Source: Brachyhypopomus gauderio
Lineage: Eukaryota > Chordata > Actinopteri > Gymnotiformes > Hypopomidae
DNA: 64,000 bases
Assembly (NCBI RefSeq): GCF_052324685.1
Contig: NC_135228.1
Coordinates: forward strand, 15,425,611-15,489,610
Direction of reading: 5' to 3'
Under the pieces are notes generated by a model that saw only the letters and a program-made list of their open reading frames with translations, did no database searches and was not told where the DNA came from. How positions within the stretch are numbered: the first letter of the stretch is position 1; every line of letters begins with the position of its first letter. This document shows, one piece after another, positions 1 through 25,530 of this stretch. Position numbers and translations under genes: made by a program.

Positions 1-327
1 CCTTGAAGGTCAGTCTATTTTATAGTCAGTAAATAAAATATGACACAGCAAAAAAAACAATGATCAATCTGGACTTCTGCAAGGCAATGTAAACAAACTC
101 CCCGGCAACCCCCCCAAACATATCCACCACCCAAGGCAGTAGGTCATCAAACACTCCAGTCAGTGTTCATTCTGTCACTTCCACAAGACTGAACTCTTTA
201 AAGTTGGAAGGCATTTCATCCTAGAATATGATCTGCTTCATGGTCTGCTTTCTGAAAATCCATTTAAAACATCGTTTTAAATGACCATGAGTAATTAAAT
301 TGTTGAATACATTAAAAAAAACCATAC

Positions 328-3300
328 CTTTGCATTTGTATCTTTGCTTGTGAAATCCCCACATCTAAAATAAACAGAACGTTAACAGTTAATACCGATT
401 GTTCCAACAGATGAAAGCTTGAAGGAGCAGCACAGGGTGGGTTTTACACAACGCTGTGTTTGTGGCTTTGATGGCATGTGCTGAAGACGTGAACTCTGGT
501 GTCAGGTTATAGAATGGGAAGTGGTGAGAACCCACACCCTTCTCACATCGTTCTCACTCAACCGTGAGCGTGGCAACATCCTCCCCTCACATATTACAGC
601 ATCAACAACCATTATCTGAGGACCATTATCTGAGGATGTCCAAAAGAGGTCCTGAACAAACTTGACAGGCTTTTGGTGCGTCAATAGAAGGAAACATATA
701 ACGACCAGCGGCTGTAACAGGGGATATTACTGTAATCGTTAAACTCGTGACATCACCGTGACATCATAACTAGCCTACTACGTACACTCTTAGATTGCTA
801 AAGTGCTGAAGACATGTAATTTCCTTCAGTTGTAATCTTAAAGGCACAGCGAGCATATTCCCCACTCATGACATGTGTACAGTTGTACTCACAATCCCAG
901 AGCAGTGCTGACACACTGTGGGTTTAATGCAGCTCATGGCTGCAAACGTGTGCACGAAGCCCATCTTGCAGCTGAGCACAGAGCTGCTTTTGGTGAAGTA
1001 CTCGATCATCTCCTCTCGACTAATCCTGCCGTCTCTGTGGTGGAGAGGAAATGGGGACGAGAGAAGCAGAATTGTATAGCACGTTGTAAAAAGATTTACA
1101 ATACGCAGTCAGTGGTGTGATAGTTATGAACATGAGAAAAAAGAAAGAGGTCCTCTCACTGATTTTGGTCAAGCTCATCAAACTTGCTGAGGTAGGGAAA
1201 GTTATTCCTGATGGTCTCGAATTCTCTTTGAGAAATGTAGCCATCGCCGTCCGTGTCAAAGTTTTTGAATACTGACTGAAATGTAATACAGAAGCTTCCT
1301 GTTACCTTTCATTACACACAACATATTTGCTCCTTTTAAACGATGAAAGGGATTAATGAATGAGTCATATGTGAAAAACCTGCCTCCACCATCTTCTCAA
1401 TGTGTTTGTTGATGATGACTGGATCAGTCTTAGGTTTGACTGAAGACGCCCACTGCTCTATTAGAGGAGACTGGGGCTTACAGATGGATGCCTAATAAGC
1501 CAAAACCCACAAAAAAACCCCACAATGGAGCAGTCAATATCGCAAAATACAACATGGCACTGGGATTACAATAAATGACTGCTGTCTGAAGCCTGAAAAG
1601 AGTAATTGCAGGGTAGTGGTCCAATTTCCCAGCTGCAAGTCCAAGTAAGTGGATTATGCAATCAAAATCAGTACATTAATCTGTCAAACTGAGTCACGAG
1701 TGGTTGTAATTGGAGACTAGGTTCTATCACTTGGCTCTGATTGGTGCTTTGTGCAGACCTGATGGCAGGGGGAGGGACTCACAGATAATTTAAGGCTGCG
1801 TGGTTCTCTCTGCAGAGAGAGCTGATAGATCTCCTCCTCTGAGTGGTACTGGTCCAGAGACACCTAAACCCATCCAAAAATTTGCATTATCCCCAAACAC
1901 AGAGCAGTCGTTAAATTCATTGAACACACTTGATAACAGACAAAATGAAGCTTGAAAAAGCTTCTCAATCTCCAGCCCATCTCGACCCCCTAGGGAAGCA
2001 GTGCTTCCATCCTGCCCCAGCACTCACAATGAGCAAGTTGAGAAGATCTGGATTGGCGTCGATGTGTGGTGGCGTGTTCTGGATCTGTGCCAGCTCCTGC
2101 AGGATGGTGTACAGCTGCCGGGTCTTGGTCAGGTTCACGCAGCTCTTCTTGGGATCGGCCCAGTCCGGTAGAGCCACGTGAACAGCTATCAGGTCCTTCA
2201 GGTGCACGCCCAGAATTGGGAAGCGAAAGCCGGTGCACTCGGAGAAGCGTTGCCGGTACCGGCTGTAGTTCCCGCATGATGTCACCAGCTCTGCCAGCCC
2301 ATTAAACAGCTGATAAGACAAAGAGCAGGACGGCCAACGTAAAGAGATGGCAAAGCAGCACTCGTGTTGAAATGGGAGGACATGCTGATTTCTCCTGATC
2401 TCCTGCAATACCAACTACTGCACTGGATACGTGATATCAGGCACCAGTCTCCATGACACTGATACATGATATCAGGCACCAGTCTCCATGACACTGATAC
2501 ATGATATCAGGCACCAGTCTCCATGACGCTGATATGTGATATCAGGCACCAGTCTCCATGATGCTGATACGTGATATCAGGCACCAGTCTCCATGACACT
2601 GATACGTGATATCAGGCACCAGTCTCCATGACACGGATACGTGATATCAGGCACCAGTCTCCATGATGCTGATACGTGATATCAGGCACCAGTCTCCATG
2701 ACACTGATACATGATATCAGGCACCAGTCTCCATGACACTGATATGTGATATCAGGCACCAGTCTCCATGATGCTGATACGTGATATCAGGCACCAGTCT
2801 CCATGACACTGATACGTGATATCAGGGACCAGTCTCCATGACACTGATACGTGATATCAGGGACCAGTCTCCATGACACTGATACATGATATCAGCCACC
2901 GGTCTCCATGACACTGATACATGATATCAGCCACCGGTCTCCATGACACTGATACATGATATCAGGCACCAGTCTCCATGGCGCCGATACGTGATATCAG
3001 GCATCCATCCCCATAACATTGATACGTGATACCAAGCACAAGTCTCCATGACACTGATAAGTGATAATCATGCACCAGTCTCCATGACGCCGATATGTGA
3101 TAATCATGCACCAGTCTCTGTGACGCTGCTAATGGAAGATGGTAGATGAAGTAAAAACATTACCTAATGCTGACAGCATAAATGTTACCGAAGGGACCCT
3201 GTTATTACTTCTCTTTGCATCACCTATGAAACATTTTATACTGCAACAAATTCCAGATTATGCCTCTAACCAGTTTTATTATGGATTTAAATCCGATAAC

Positions 3301-5111
3301 TGTCACTTCCATGTGCCAAACAGTCATGGTGAGTGAATGTTCCTCTAGCCCTGTTTGCAGTAGGATTTACCTTTTGGGCATCATTACCAATCAGAGCCTG
3401 CGTGTCTTTGAGTCTGGAGATGGAGCTGTTACTCAAACCTCCAACAACTGCCATCAGGGTGTTGAAGTTCTGTAGCTCCAACAGTTTCTAAACACACAGA
3501 CACACCCACACACACACATACACACATACAGACACACCCACACACACAGACACACCCACACACACACACACACACATACACACAGACACACCCACACCAG
3601 AGAAACAGGAAGCACATCTACACACAGAACGCCATGTCTGGACAACATGAGAGTTACCAACATTGAAACTTAAATGACTTAAAACAACAAAATCAACTTG
3701 GCCAACAATCTCAAAAAACATCAATTTGTGAGAAGTTTCCTGCCATGAGAGGTTGGAGTGAGAAAGGAGAAGCCTCACCTGGGCCACTTTGATGAAGTCA
3801 GTGATGACGGTGGCTCTCTGCTGGGCTGTGGGCTTACTGAGCACCATGATCTGTATCCACTGGGACACACTGTTGAAGAGTGTGATGAAACGCTCCAGAA
3901 TGGGGTTATCCACAGTACAGCCATGCATCACAAAACTGTGGTAATCCTGAAACTGCAGAGCACATTTAATCACAAACAAAGAATAAAAATATATATAATA
4001 TATATCTGTGTGTGTGTGTGTGTGTGTGGAAATTAATTGGTGTAAGGATGTGGAATGTGTATATATTCACATCTAGAGACATCAATTGTTTTTTCAGCTA
4101 TGTGTAGAAGCTCATTAGCCTAGAAGGTTGTTGTTAAGCACTTCTAAAAGGGTGTAATTTAGAGTCAAGTTCTGGCTTACGGCACTGTAGTAGCCAGAAA
4201 CACAACAGCCCAAGCTACCAGCCAACACCAAGCCAACATCACTGGCATCCACTCTGGGATCGACTCAGGGGCCTTCAGGTAGCTGAAGCTAAGCTCTATC
4301 CCTTGACACTCTGGGATCAACTCAGGAGCCTTCAGGTAGCTGGACCTAAGCTCTATCCCTAGACACTCTGGGATGGACTCGGGAGCCTTCAGGTAGCTGG
4401 ATCTGAGCTACAGTCCAGTGACAGTCCAACAGCCCACTTTGGCAACGTGAGCTGCAGCCTCACCAGAATCTTGCAAAAGGACTTGTACTCCATGTAGGTG
4501 AGGTGTTCTGCCAGGGTGGAGGCATCCAGGTGGTCGAAGAGCAGAGAAGCTTTGCTCTTTTTCCGTACAGATGAGGCCAGCTGTCGCTTCCATTCATACG
4601 ACGGGCTGAAAAAAGGAAAAAACAATAGCATCCTTCGCTACTGCATTCATCACAGACTGTTGTGTCACAATATTCTGACAGTACACACCGGGATGAGAAA
4701 GAAACATTATCACCTTCCCTCATACTTAATACCCGTTAGTGTATCAGGCGGCATGTACAGTGGCTCATTAATATAGAAAAGGCATCTGATGCAACAGCAG
4801 TTGTGTCAGTCAGAGGAACGTGCAGGAACATGTCGTGATCTTTGCGTTAGCTGGCAGTCTCTGTGTCACAGCAGCAGGGGCGGGAGCAGGAGGAGGAGGA
4901 GGACAGGCCGTGTGGACCCCCCGCCCCACGCTGAGGTCCCTGCACTCACAGGCTGTCTATGTCCAAGAGGAGGCTGCGTCTAACGTCGCCGTTCTCCTCC
5001 AGCAGGTCCTTCAGACGGCGGACCAGACCAGCCAGCTCTGGGCTCAGGTCAAACTCAGCCGGGAACTCATGCATCCAGTACCTGAGGGTAAGGGAGGGAG
5101 GGATGGGTGTG

Positions 5112-5175
<64 letters not shown>

Positions 5176-6068
5176 AGGAAGGAGGGAAGGAGACAGGAGA
5201 GGAGAGAGAGCACAGAGCCTAGTAAAGCATGAAATATGTCTGCTTTCTCCTCTAACAGAATGAGTGCTCTGGGCTGTCTCACCTCAGCCATTTTCTGTGA
5301 ACTCTGGCTGTATATTGGTGGATCAAACTCCACCTTCTGCTGGCACAGGCCTTATTTACAGCAATACATCTAAACACAGAGCTCTGCATCAACCCGGGCG
5401 TATTTCAACATATTTGAATCTTCACTCACTTGACAAGGTAACAAATCTGCGACTGGCGACCAGCACTGCAATCCTCCTTCTGAGACCTGCGATACAGTTA
5501 TGGCAAATCTCCATTTCTATCAATGCAACTCAATCGAAGAAGCGTGTGTTCACAGGGTGGCGCTGGTGAACTACGGTGGCTGGGTGGAGCATGCACTCCA
5601 AATTGCAAGAGCTCCACCCCACCACTATCACTCATGAGCTCTAGCTTGCAAACCAGAGGGGAGCGGTGTGGGGCAGCGTGAGAAGGATACTTATGCAGGA
5701 GCTTCTTGGCCAGTTCGGTGGAGGACAGATACCAGGGATGCATCATGAGGAACATGCGGACCAGAGCCTTGTCCTTTATGGTCCCTTCATCATCTGAGAG
5801 AGAGACGGAGGAGCGAAGGAGCTTTGAGCTAGTCTGTGATCTTTGACCTCTTCCTAATTTGGACGTACTTCAGTTAAAACTGCCCTCGCCGCGGTTCAGA
5901 CAGGGGCAGTTACAAAATCGAAACACAACACAGAAGCTTGAAAGGCAAGCGAAGGGCGGGGGGGAAAAAAAGAAGCACCTTCACGCTGAAACAGAAAACG
6001 CAGCGGGATCCCTGCAATCAGGAGAGAGGTAGAGGAGAGAAAGGGAGAGAGAAGGAGAGAGGGAGAGG

Positions 6069-6102
<34 letters not shown>

Positions 6103-6248
6103 AAGGGGTGGATGGGGGGGGCTGCAGTAGACGAGCTGAGAGGTCATAGCACTTACGAGAGTGAGCAGCACTACTGACCAAAGGCTTTGATGCATGCATC
6201 CACCAGTTCCTCCACGCTGGCCGACTGATCCGATGACACGCTCTCCAT
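328..6248 (-). CDS. rasgrp2: RAS guanyl-releasing protein 2 (CalDAG-GEFI), 3' end off the window
   Basis: Guanine-nucleotide exchange factor for Rap1/Ras, activated by Ca2+ and acting at membranes. Coding exons in transcription order: 6179-6248, 5691-5793, 5430-5486, 4950-5081, 4464-4605, 3779-3952, 3371-3487, 2028-2309, 1783-1863, 1384-1491, 1160-1275, 893-1034, 328-364; all phases agree (about 520 residues). Seen in order: REM region ([27 protein letters not shown]), CDC25 catalytic core ([57 protein letters not shown]), two EF-hands ([15 protein letters not shown], then [13 protein letters not shown]) and the start of a C1 domain (HTF, then CQHC, then YKCK). The rest of C1 and the tail are not in bases 1-327, so they lie off the left edge. 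The short third exon and its borders are the least certain part. The exon 10/11 border is ambiguous: a GC donor after base 1384 keeps both exons in phase 0, and a GT donor four bases later pairs with a shifted acceptor. Next to pygm, as in human. Confidence 0.93.
2428..3122. repeat. 35-base minisatellite, about 20 copies, in a rasgrp2 intron
   Basis: Tandem copies of a 35-base unit (begins GATACGTGATATCAGGCACC, continues AGTCTCCATGACACT). Units are 85-100% alike, and every third to fifth carries ATGCTG or ATGACGCTG variants. The core TGATATCA is palindromic. The array fills most of the intron between the exons at 2028-2309 and 3371-3487. Copies degenerate after about 2990. Confidence 0.95.
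3488..3600. repeat. CA-rich (GT on transcript) tract at a rasgrp2 acceptor
   Basis: Imperfect CACACA/CAGACACACCC array directly upstream, on the minus strand, of the acceptor for the exon ending at 3487. The transcript reads as GU-rich sequence ending GTGTTTAG. Confidence 0.85.
5115..5170. repeat. (GA)n microsatellite in rasgrp2 intron
   Basis: About 28 GA repeats followed by a purine-rich GGGAGG tail. It lies 34 bases upstream of a rasgrp2 acceptor on the minus strand, where it reads as (TC)n and extends the polypyrimidine tract. Confidence 0.95.
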
Positions 6249-6580
6249 CCTCCTGTCTCTGCCACTTTGACTCGCCCGCTCCCTCTGCCCCGTTCCCCCC
6301 CTGTGATTCTCCTCGCCTCGCTTTGATCTCTCTGTCACTCTGCAAATGCTCCATGGCACCGCCATGTGAGTCAAAAAGCAAACACGAGAAAGAAAAGGGA
6401 TGCTCTCATCAACTGATATGGATATGAGTACTACAAGCAGCTCGTGTGAATATCAAAACAAGCAATCACTGGCCAGAGGACACATTATTATATACATATG
6501 TAATTATTTATAAAGCCATATTATGATTCAAATACAGCTATTTTTAATCTTGACTACTACAAGAACTTATATTTACTTAC

Positions 6581-6640
6581 CTTCAGATCCTTCTGGCATC
6601 AGTAGTGTGAAGTTTATTAGGCTCATGCCACACAGGAGGC
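6581..6640 (-). other. possible rasgrp2 upstream exon (5' UTR), right limit unknown
   Basis: On the minus strand a perfect donor (GTAAGTAAAT, 6571-6580) follows a short stretch ending TCTGAAG. It lies about 330 bases upstream of the first coding exon, whose upstream side offers AG acceptors. The first coding frame also stays open upstream of the chosen ATG at 6248, with an in-frame ATG at 6374, so the N-terminus could be longer. The start at 6248 was chosen because its spacing fits the known family N-terminus. Confidence 0.35.
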
Positions 6641-21376
<14,736 letters not shown>

Positions 21377-21779
21377 CCCTCCCAGGACATCTGAGGCCTG
21401 CCCGTTCCCAGCAGTACAACTCTGCTACAGGAACCATCACACAGCAGCTACGGAATATATTTAGCAATGTTCACAATTTGTCTTTCATTGCTGTTTGTCT
21501 TCACAAAAAGCCTTACTCACACACACACACACGTGCAGAGTCCATCATGGTCACTGGGTTCGAAATGTATCACATTTCTAAGAACCGTGAGCTAACTGGA
21601 CTATGTTTTTTGTAATGGGAGGAAGTCTGGAAATGCACTAGTGTGTATGTCCTTAAACCCTCATCGACGTGTCATGGCATCTCTGCCATCGTCAGACTAC
21701 CTCGCTAAGTTACATCGTGGAGCTCTGAACAACGTGACCTTTTCATCAGTGCTGTTTTTGCTCAAAGCACTACGTACTT

Positions 21780-21785
21780 AATAAA
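21780..21785 (+). other. pygm poly(A) signal
   Basis: AATAAA 404 bases after the pygm stop, inside AT-rich sequence. Another AATAAA occurs at about 21923. Confidence 0.6.
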
Positions 21786-24044
21786 GTAAATACAAGTCTT
21801 CAATTTATTTAATATGTGTAAAACTTTACTTATTGACTAAGTTTGTTGTTCCTTCACAACACGTTCACACACAGACACATGTGCCTGTAACTAGCAAGGG
21901 TGTGAACCTTGCTATCAATGGACAATAAACCATTAAGAGATCGCTATCTTGTAATGAGTTACCATGTCCTAAGATACTCTGTTAACAAGTGCGGTCACTT
22001 AACAGAAGCGACCCAAGGCCATAATGAGATAAAGGCCCCCCCCCAACAGACCTCTGGGGGCCAGAACACAGACTGAACGGGTCATAATGTGATCCAGAAC
22101 GTTCCTACGACCAACAGTCTTTAATCTATTTACTTTGGCATGGTGTGCAGCCCATGACTGGAGCAAAGGAGATTATAGACAGAGAAAAACCAGTAAAACT
22201 GCATACTGGGAAATGACTGGAAACATGGCACTATCTCACAACACTGCATCGATAGAGCAAAGCTTACCTCCGTTAGCTTAGCAAACCTAGCTACTCAAAC
22301 AAGCTAATCTATATAACCTACTCCAGACACGCGGCTTTATCTCTGTGTCAGCAGACACGGTATAGACTGTGTCAGGAAGATGCAGAGTTCCTTTACCTTT
22401 TTCAATAGGCTGCACCTTGTGTAGATATACATTCACAACCCTTAACCCCCCCCCCCCCCCCCCCCCCATTACTCAAGCATGTACTTGAGTTTCTGGAAGA
22501 TATCATATATATGAATAATAAACAACATATAAACAATGGCAGGTTTGCCATTTGTACCATTTCCATTACCATCATTTGCCATTACCACATTTCTCTGGAA
22601 CATATTGAAGATAATGCTATGTTGTATCACAGTGTGGTTTTAGTGATTTATTAATTAAGCAACCAATTCCCAGGCTACTTCTATCAATGCCTGATTTATA
22701 CGTTCCATAATGTAAGTTTTCCCCATCTGCTCAGTCTAGAACTCACGCTGGCCTATCTGACTTGTCTAGATCTCTTTCTCCTGCTTCTTTATCACATAAT
22801 CTGCGACCTCGATCGAAATTGTTTGCTGATTCATTGCGTCAGGGGTTCCAGGTCCTGTTGTTCATTAAACTTTTAAAATGTGTTGGGGGACAAGCAGGGT
22901 TATTGGACTTTGACAGGAGGGCTGAGGCTGGGGCTCTGGTGGATCGTGGTGGGGTTCTGGTGGAGCGTGGTGGGGTTCTGGTGGAGCTTGGTGGGGTTCT
23001 GGTGAAGCGTGGTGGAGCTCTGGTGGATCGTGGTGGGGTTCTGGTGGATCGTGGTGGGGTTCTGGTAGAGCGTGGTGGGGTTCTGGTGGAGCGTGGTGGG
23101 GCTCTGGTAGAGCGTGGTGGGGCTCTGGTAGAGCATGGTGGGGTTCTGGTGGAGCGTGGTGGGGCTGACTCCCATGTGAGCTCTGGAGTTAGAGATTCTG
23201 ACTCTCCTCACGTTTTCTCTCCTGTTGCCGTCAAATGGTTGTATGTTAAAATCAGCAGGTCATCTTTGTGTCACGGAGGTGCCAAAGCTGGTAATTACAC
23301 TTTAACATTTTTGCACATTCCCCTCACTCCCCCTTATATATGTGTGTGCACACACATATACGCACACTCCACCCCCATACACACACACACATACACAAGC
23401 CCCATCCCTCTGCGGGAGGACTCAGGACCAATGGCACAATTGCGAAAGCTGCACACCTCAGTGAAGGATTCTCCTTTGAATTTCTGAATCTCTTCACACC
23501 GCCTAAAACATGTCCCTTTCCTCTGCTCCAGGAAACATTCTTATGACCACGAGAGGTTTTCCAGCATTGCGTTTAATCCAGGGTTGAAGTACCAGAGAAA
23601 GGATGGAGGAATTTCATAGCTGATTTCAAACAAGTGTGTGACCTGCGTGAAAGACTACCTGTCTGAGGCAGACGCATAACTCTTTTGCCTTCACCTAATA
23701 CAAAGAAGCTTTTTTGCACCGTTGTGATAAATTCGCCTTTTCGTTTTCAACAAGGGATCTAAGTTAGTCCTGTACTTTTGCACAACAGTTCTGAGAACTC
23801 ACAGGGGGAAAAAAAATCAAGGTAATGAAATCTAAAATATTTTTCAAGCGGTTAATCACAGTTAATAATGTCAGTCTTGTAATAATTATAAACCTGTAAC
23901 AATCATCAATTTATTATGAATCCCGGCGTGTTTGCTATATTTGATCTTTCCTGGAATGGTTTTAGCAACTTGCGTAGAGTTGTTTAATTACCCAAATGCC
24001 GTCGTGGTTGTTCGGCTTGACCTGTGCGCAGACCCCGGAGCGCC
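21786..24044. other. intergenic region between pygm and the SLC22 gene
   Basis: No coding exon recognised. It holds a 22-base C run (22446-22467), a 21-base minisatellite (22918-23170) and a short CACA tract (23342-23396). Non-coding first exon(s) of the transporter may lie between about 23500 and 24044. Confidence 0.5.
22918..23170 (+). repeat. 21-base GGT/GGA-rich minisatellite (7-codon period)
   Basis: About 12 copies of a 21-base unit (GTGGTGGGGTTCTGGTGGAGC) with small changes. Because 21 is a multiple of three, the array keeps a long frame open with a V-L-V-E-R-G-G period. I treat it as a minisatellite, not a gene: no start context, splice partner or known domain. Confidence 0.92.
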
Positions 24045-25457
24045 ATGGCCTTCGCAGACCTCCTGCAGCAGGTGGGCGGCATGGGCCGCTTCCAGTACCT
24101 GCACGTCACGCTGCTGTCGCTGCCCGTCTTCATGCTGGCCTGCCACAACATTCTGCAGAACTTTGTGGCGGCCGTGCCGCCACATCACTGCATCCCCAGT
24201 GGCAACTTCTCGGTCCCTGGGTTCAGCGCCGAGGAGACCCTGCACGTCGGTGTGCCGCTGGACCGGCACGGCAAGCCCGAGCAGTGCAGGCGCTACGTCC
24301 GGCCGCAGTGGCACCTGTTGGGCGGCAACGGCTCGGTGCTGCCGGAAGACACGATACAGGAGGGAGAGGTGGAAACAGAGGGATGCGTAGATGGCTGGGA
24401 TTATGACATGAGTGACATGAAGACGACCATCATCTCAGAGGTGGGGGGAGAAAGGGCTTCTTTTGGAGAAGTACAAATAAACAAACAAACAAAATACCAA
24501 AACGACCACAGCTGAACCGTATCACATATTCACTGTGTGAGATGTTCTCTGTTTTTTCACTTACAGTGGGATTTGGTCTGTAATTTGCGATCTTTTAAGC
24601 GGATTGGACAAACCTCCTATATGGGAGGGGTGCTTGTAGGCGCATTGGTCTTTGGAAGCCTCTCTGACAGGTAGGGATTACTATATCAAGTTATAACAAG
24701 CATTCAGTGACAGACTACACACAAATTACCAATACGCATATATATTGCACATCAAATGGACATGTTGTAGAATGTACATAAAATAATCTGGTATGTAATT
24801 TATTAACACAAGAACAGAGCAAACAAATCCCGTATCATTACTGCCAAAGTCTGAACTGCACTGGAAGATGGAATTTCCACATCAGTGAAGTGAGGGCAAT
24901 TACATAAGGACTGCCTGCCCAGAAAGTCAGAAATCGACAGAGAGAAACATCTGTTAGGAAGTTTATGCACATTAATAAGGGGGAATGTTTCAGCTTCAGA
25001 CTGTCGTTGGCGTGCGTTCTGTGTGGCTGCGCCGTACAGCTGAACTGAACCGTGTTGCTGTGGCAGGTTTGGCCGACGCCGTTTGCTGCTCATCTCTAAC
25101 CTGATCCTGGCGGTGGCGGGGACCTGCACGGCCTTCTCCACATCCTTCTCCATGTACTGCGTGTTCCGATTCTTCTGCGGAATGGGCCTGTCGGGACTGA
25201 TCCTCAACACCTTCTCCCTCAGTGAGTATCCACAGGAGTGTTTGATGAAGCTTCGGCGCAGACGGACCGTCTGGCAAACCGTGGACCGGTGTGTTGGGAA
25301 GGGAGGAGAGGATACAAGCATCATGTCCAGCAGGGGCGTTTCTAAGCCAACCTGATGTGCAGGATTAAGGAGGCACGTGCCAACCCTCGTCTGGCCAGAA
25401 CAGTGTGTGTGGTGTTTTTAAAAGGCCCTGTTCTGTTGCTTCATTTCCTTACTTTAT

Positions 25458-25530
<73 letters not shown>

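Noticed and set aside
2428-3122. CRISPR-like regular array
   Set aside because: The 35-base units are contiguous with no unique spacers, and the setting is a vertebrate intron; it is a minisatellite.
22762-23487. 241-codon open frame with heptad-like repeat
   Set aside because: The frame is kept open by a 21-base minisatellite; no domain, splice context or convincing start.
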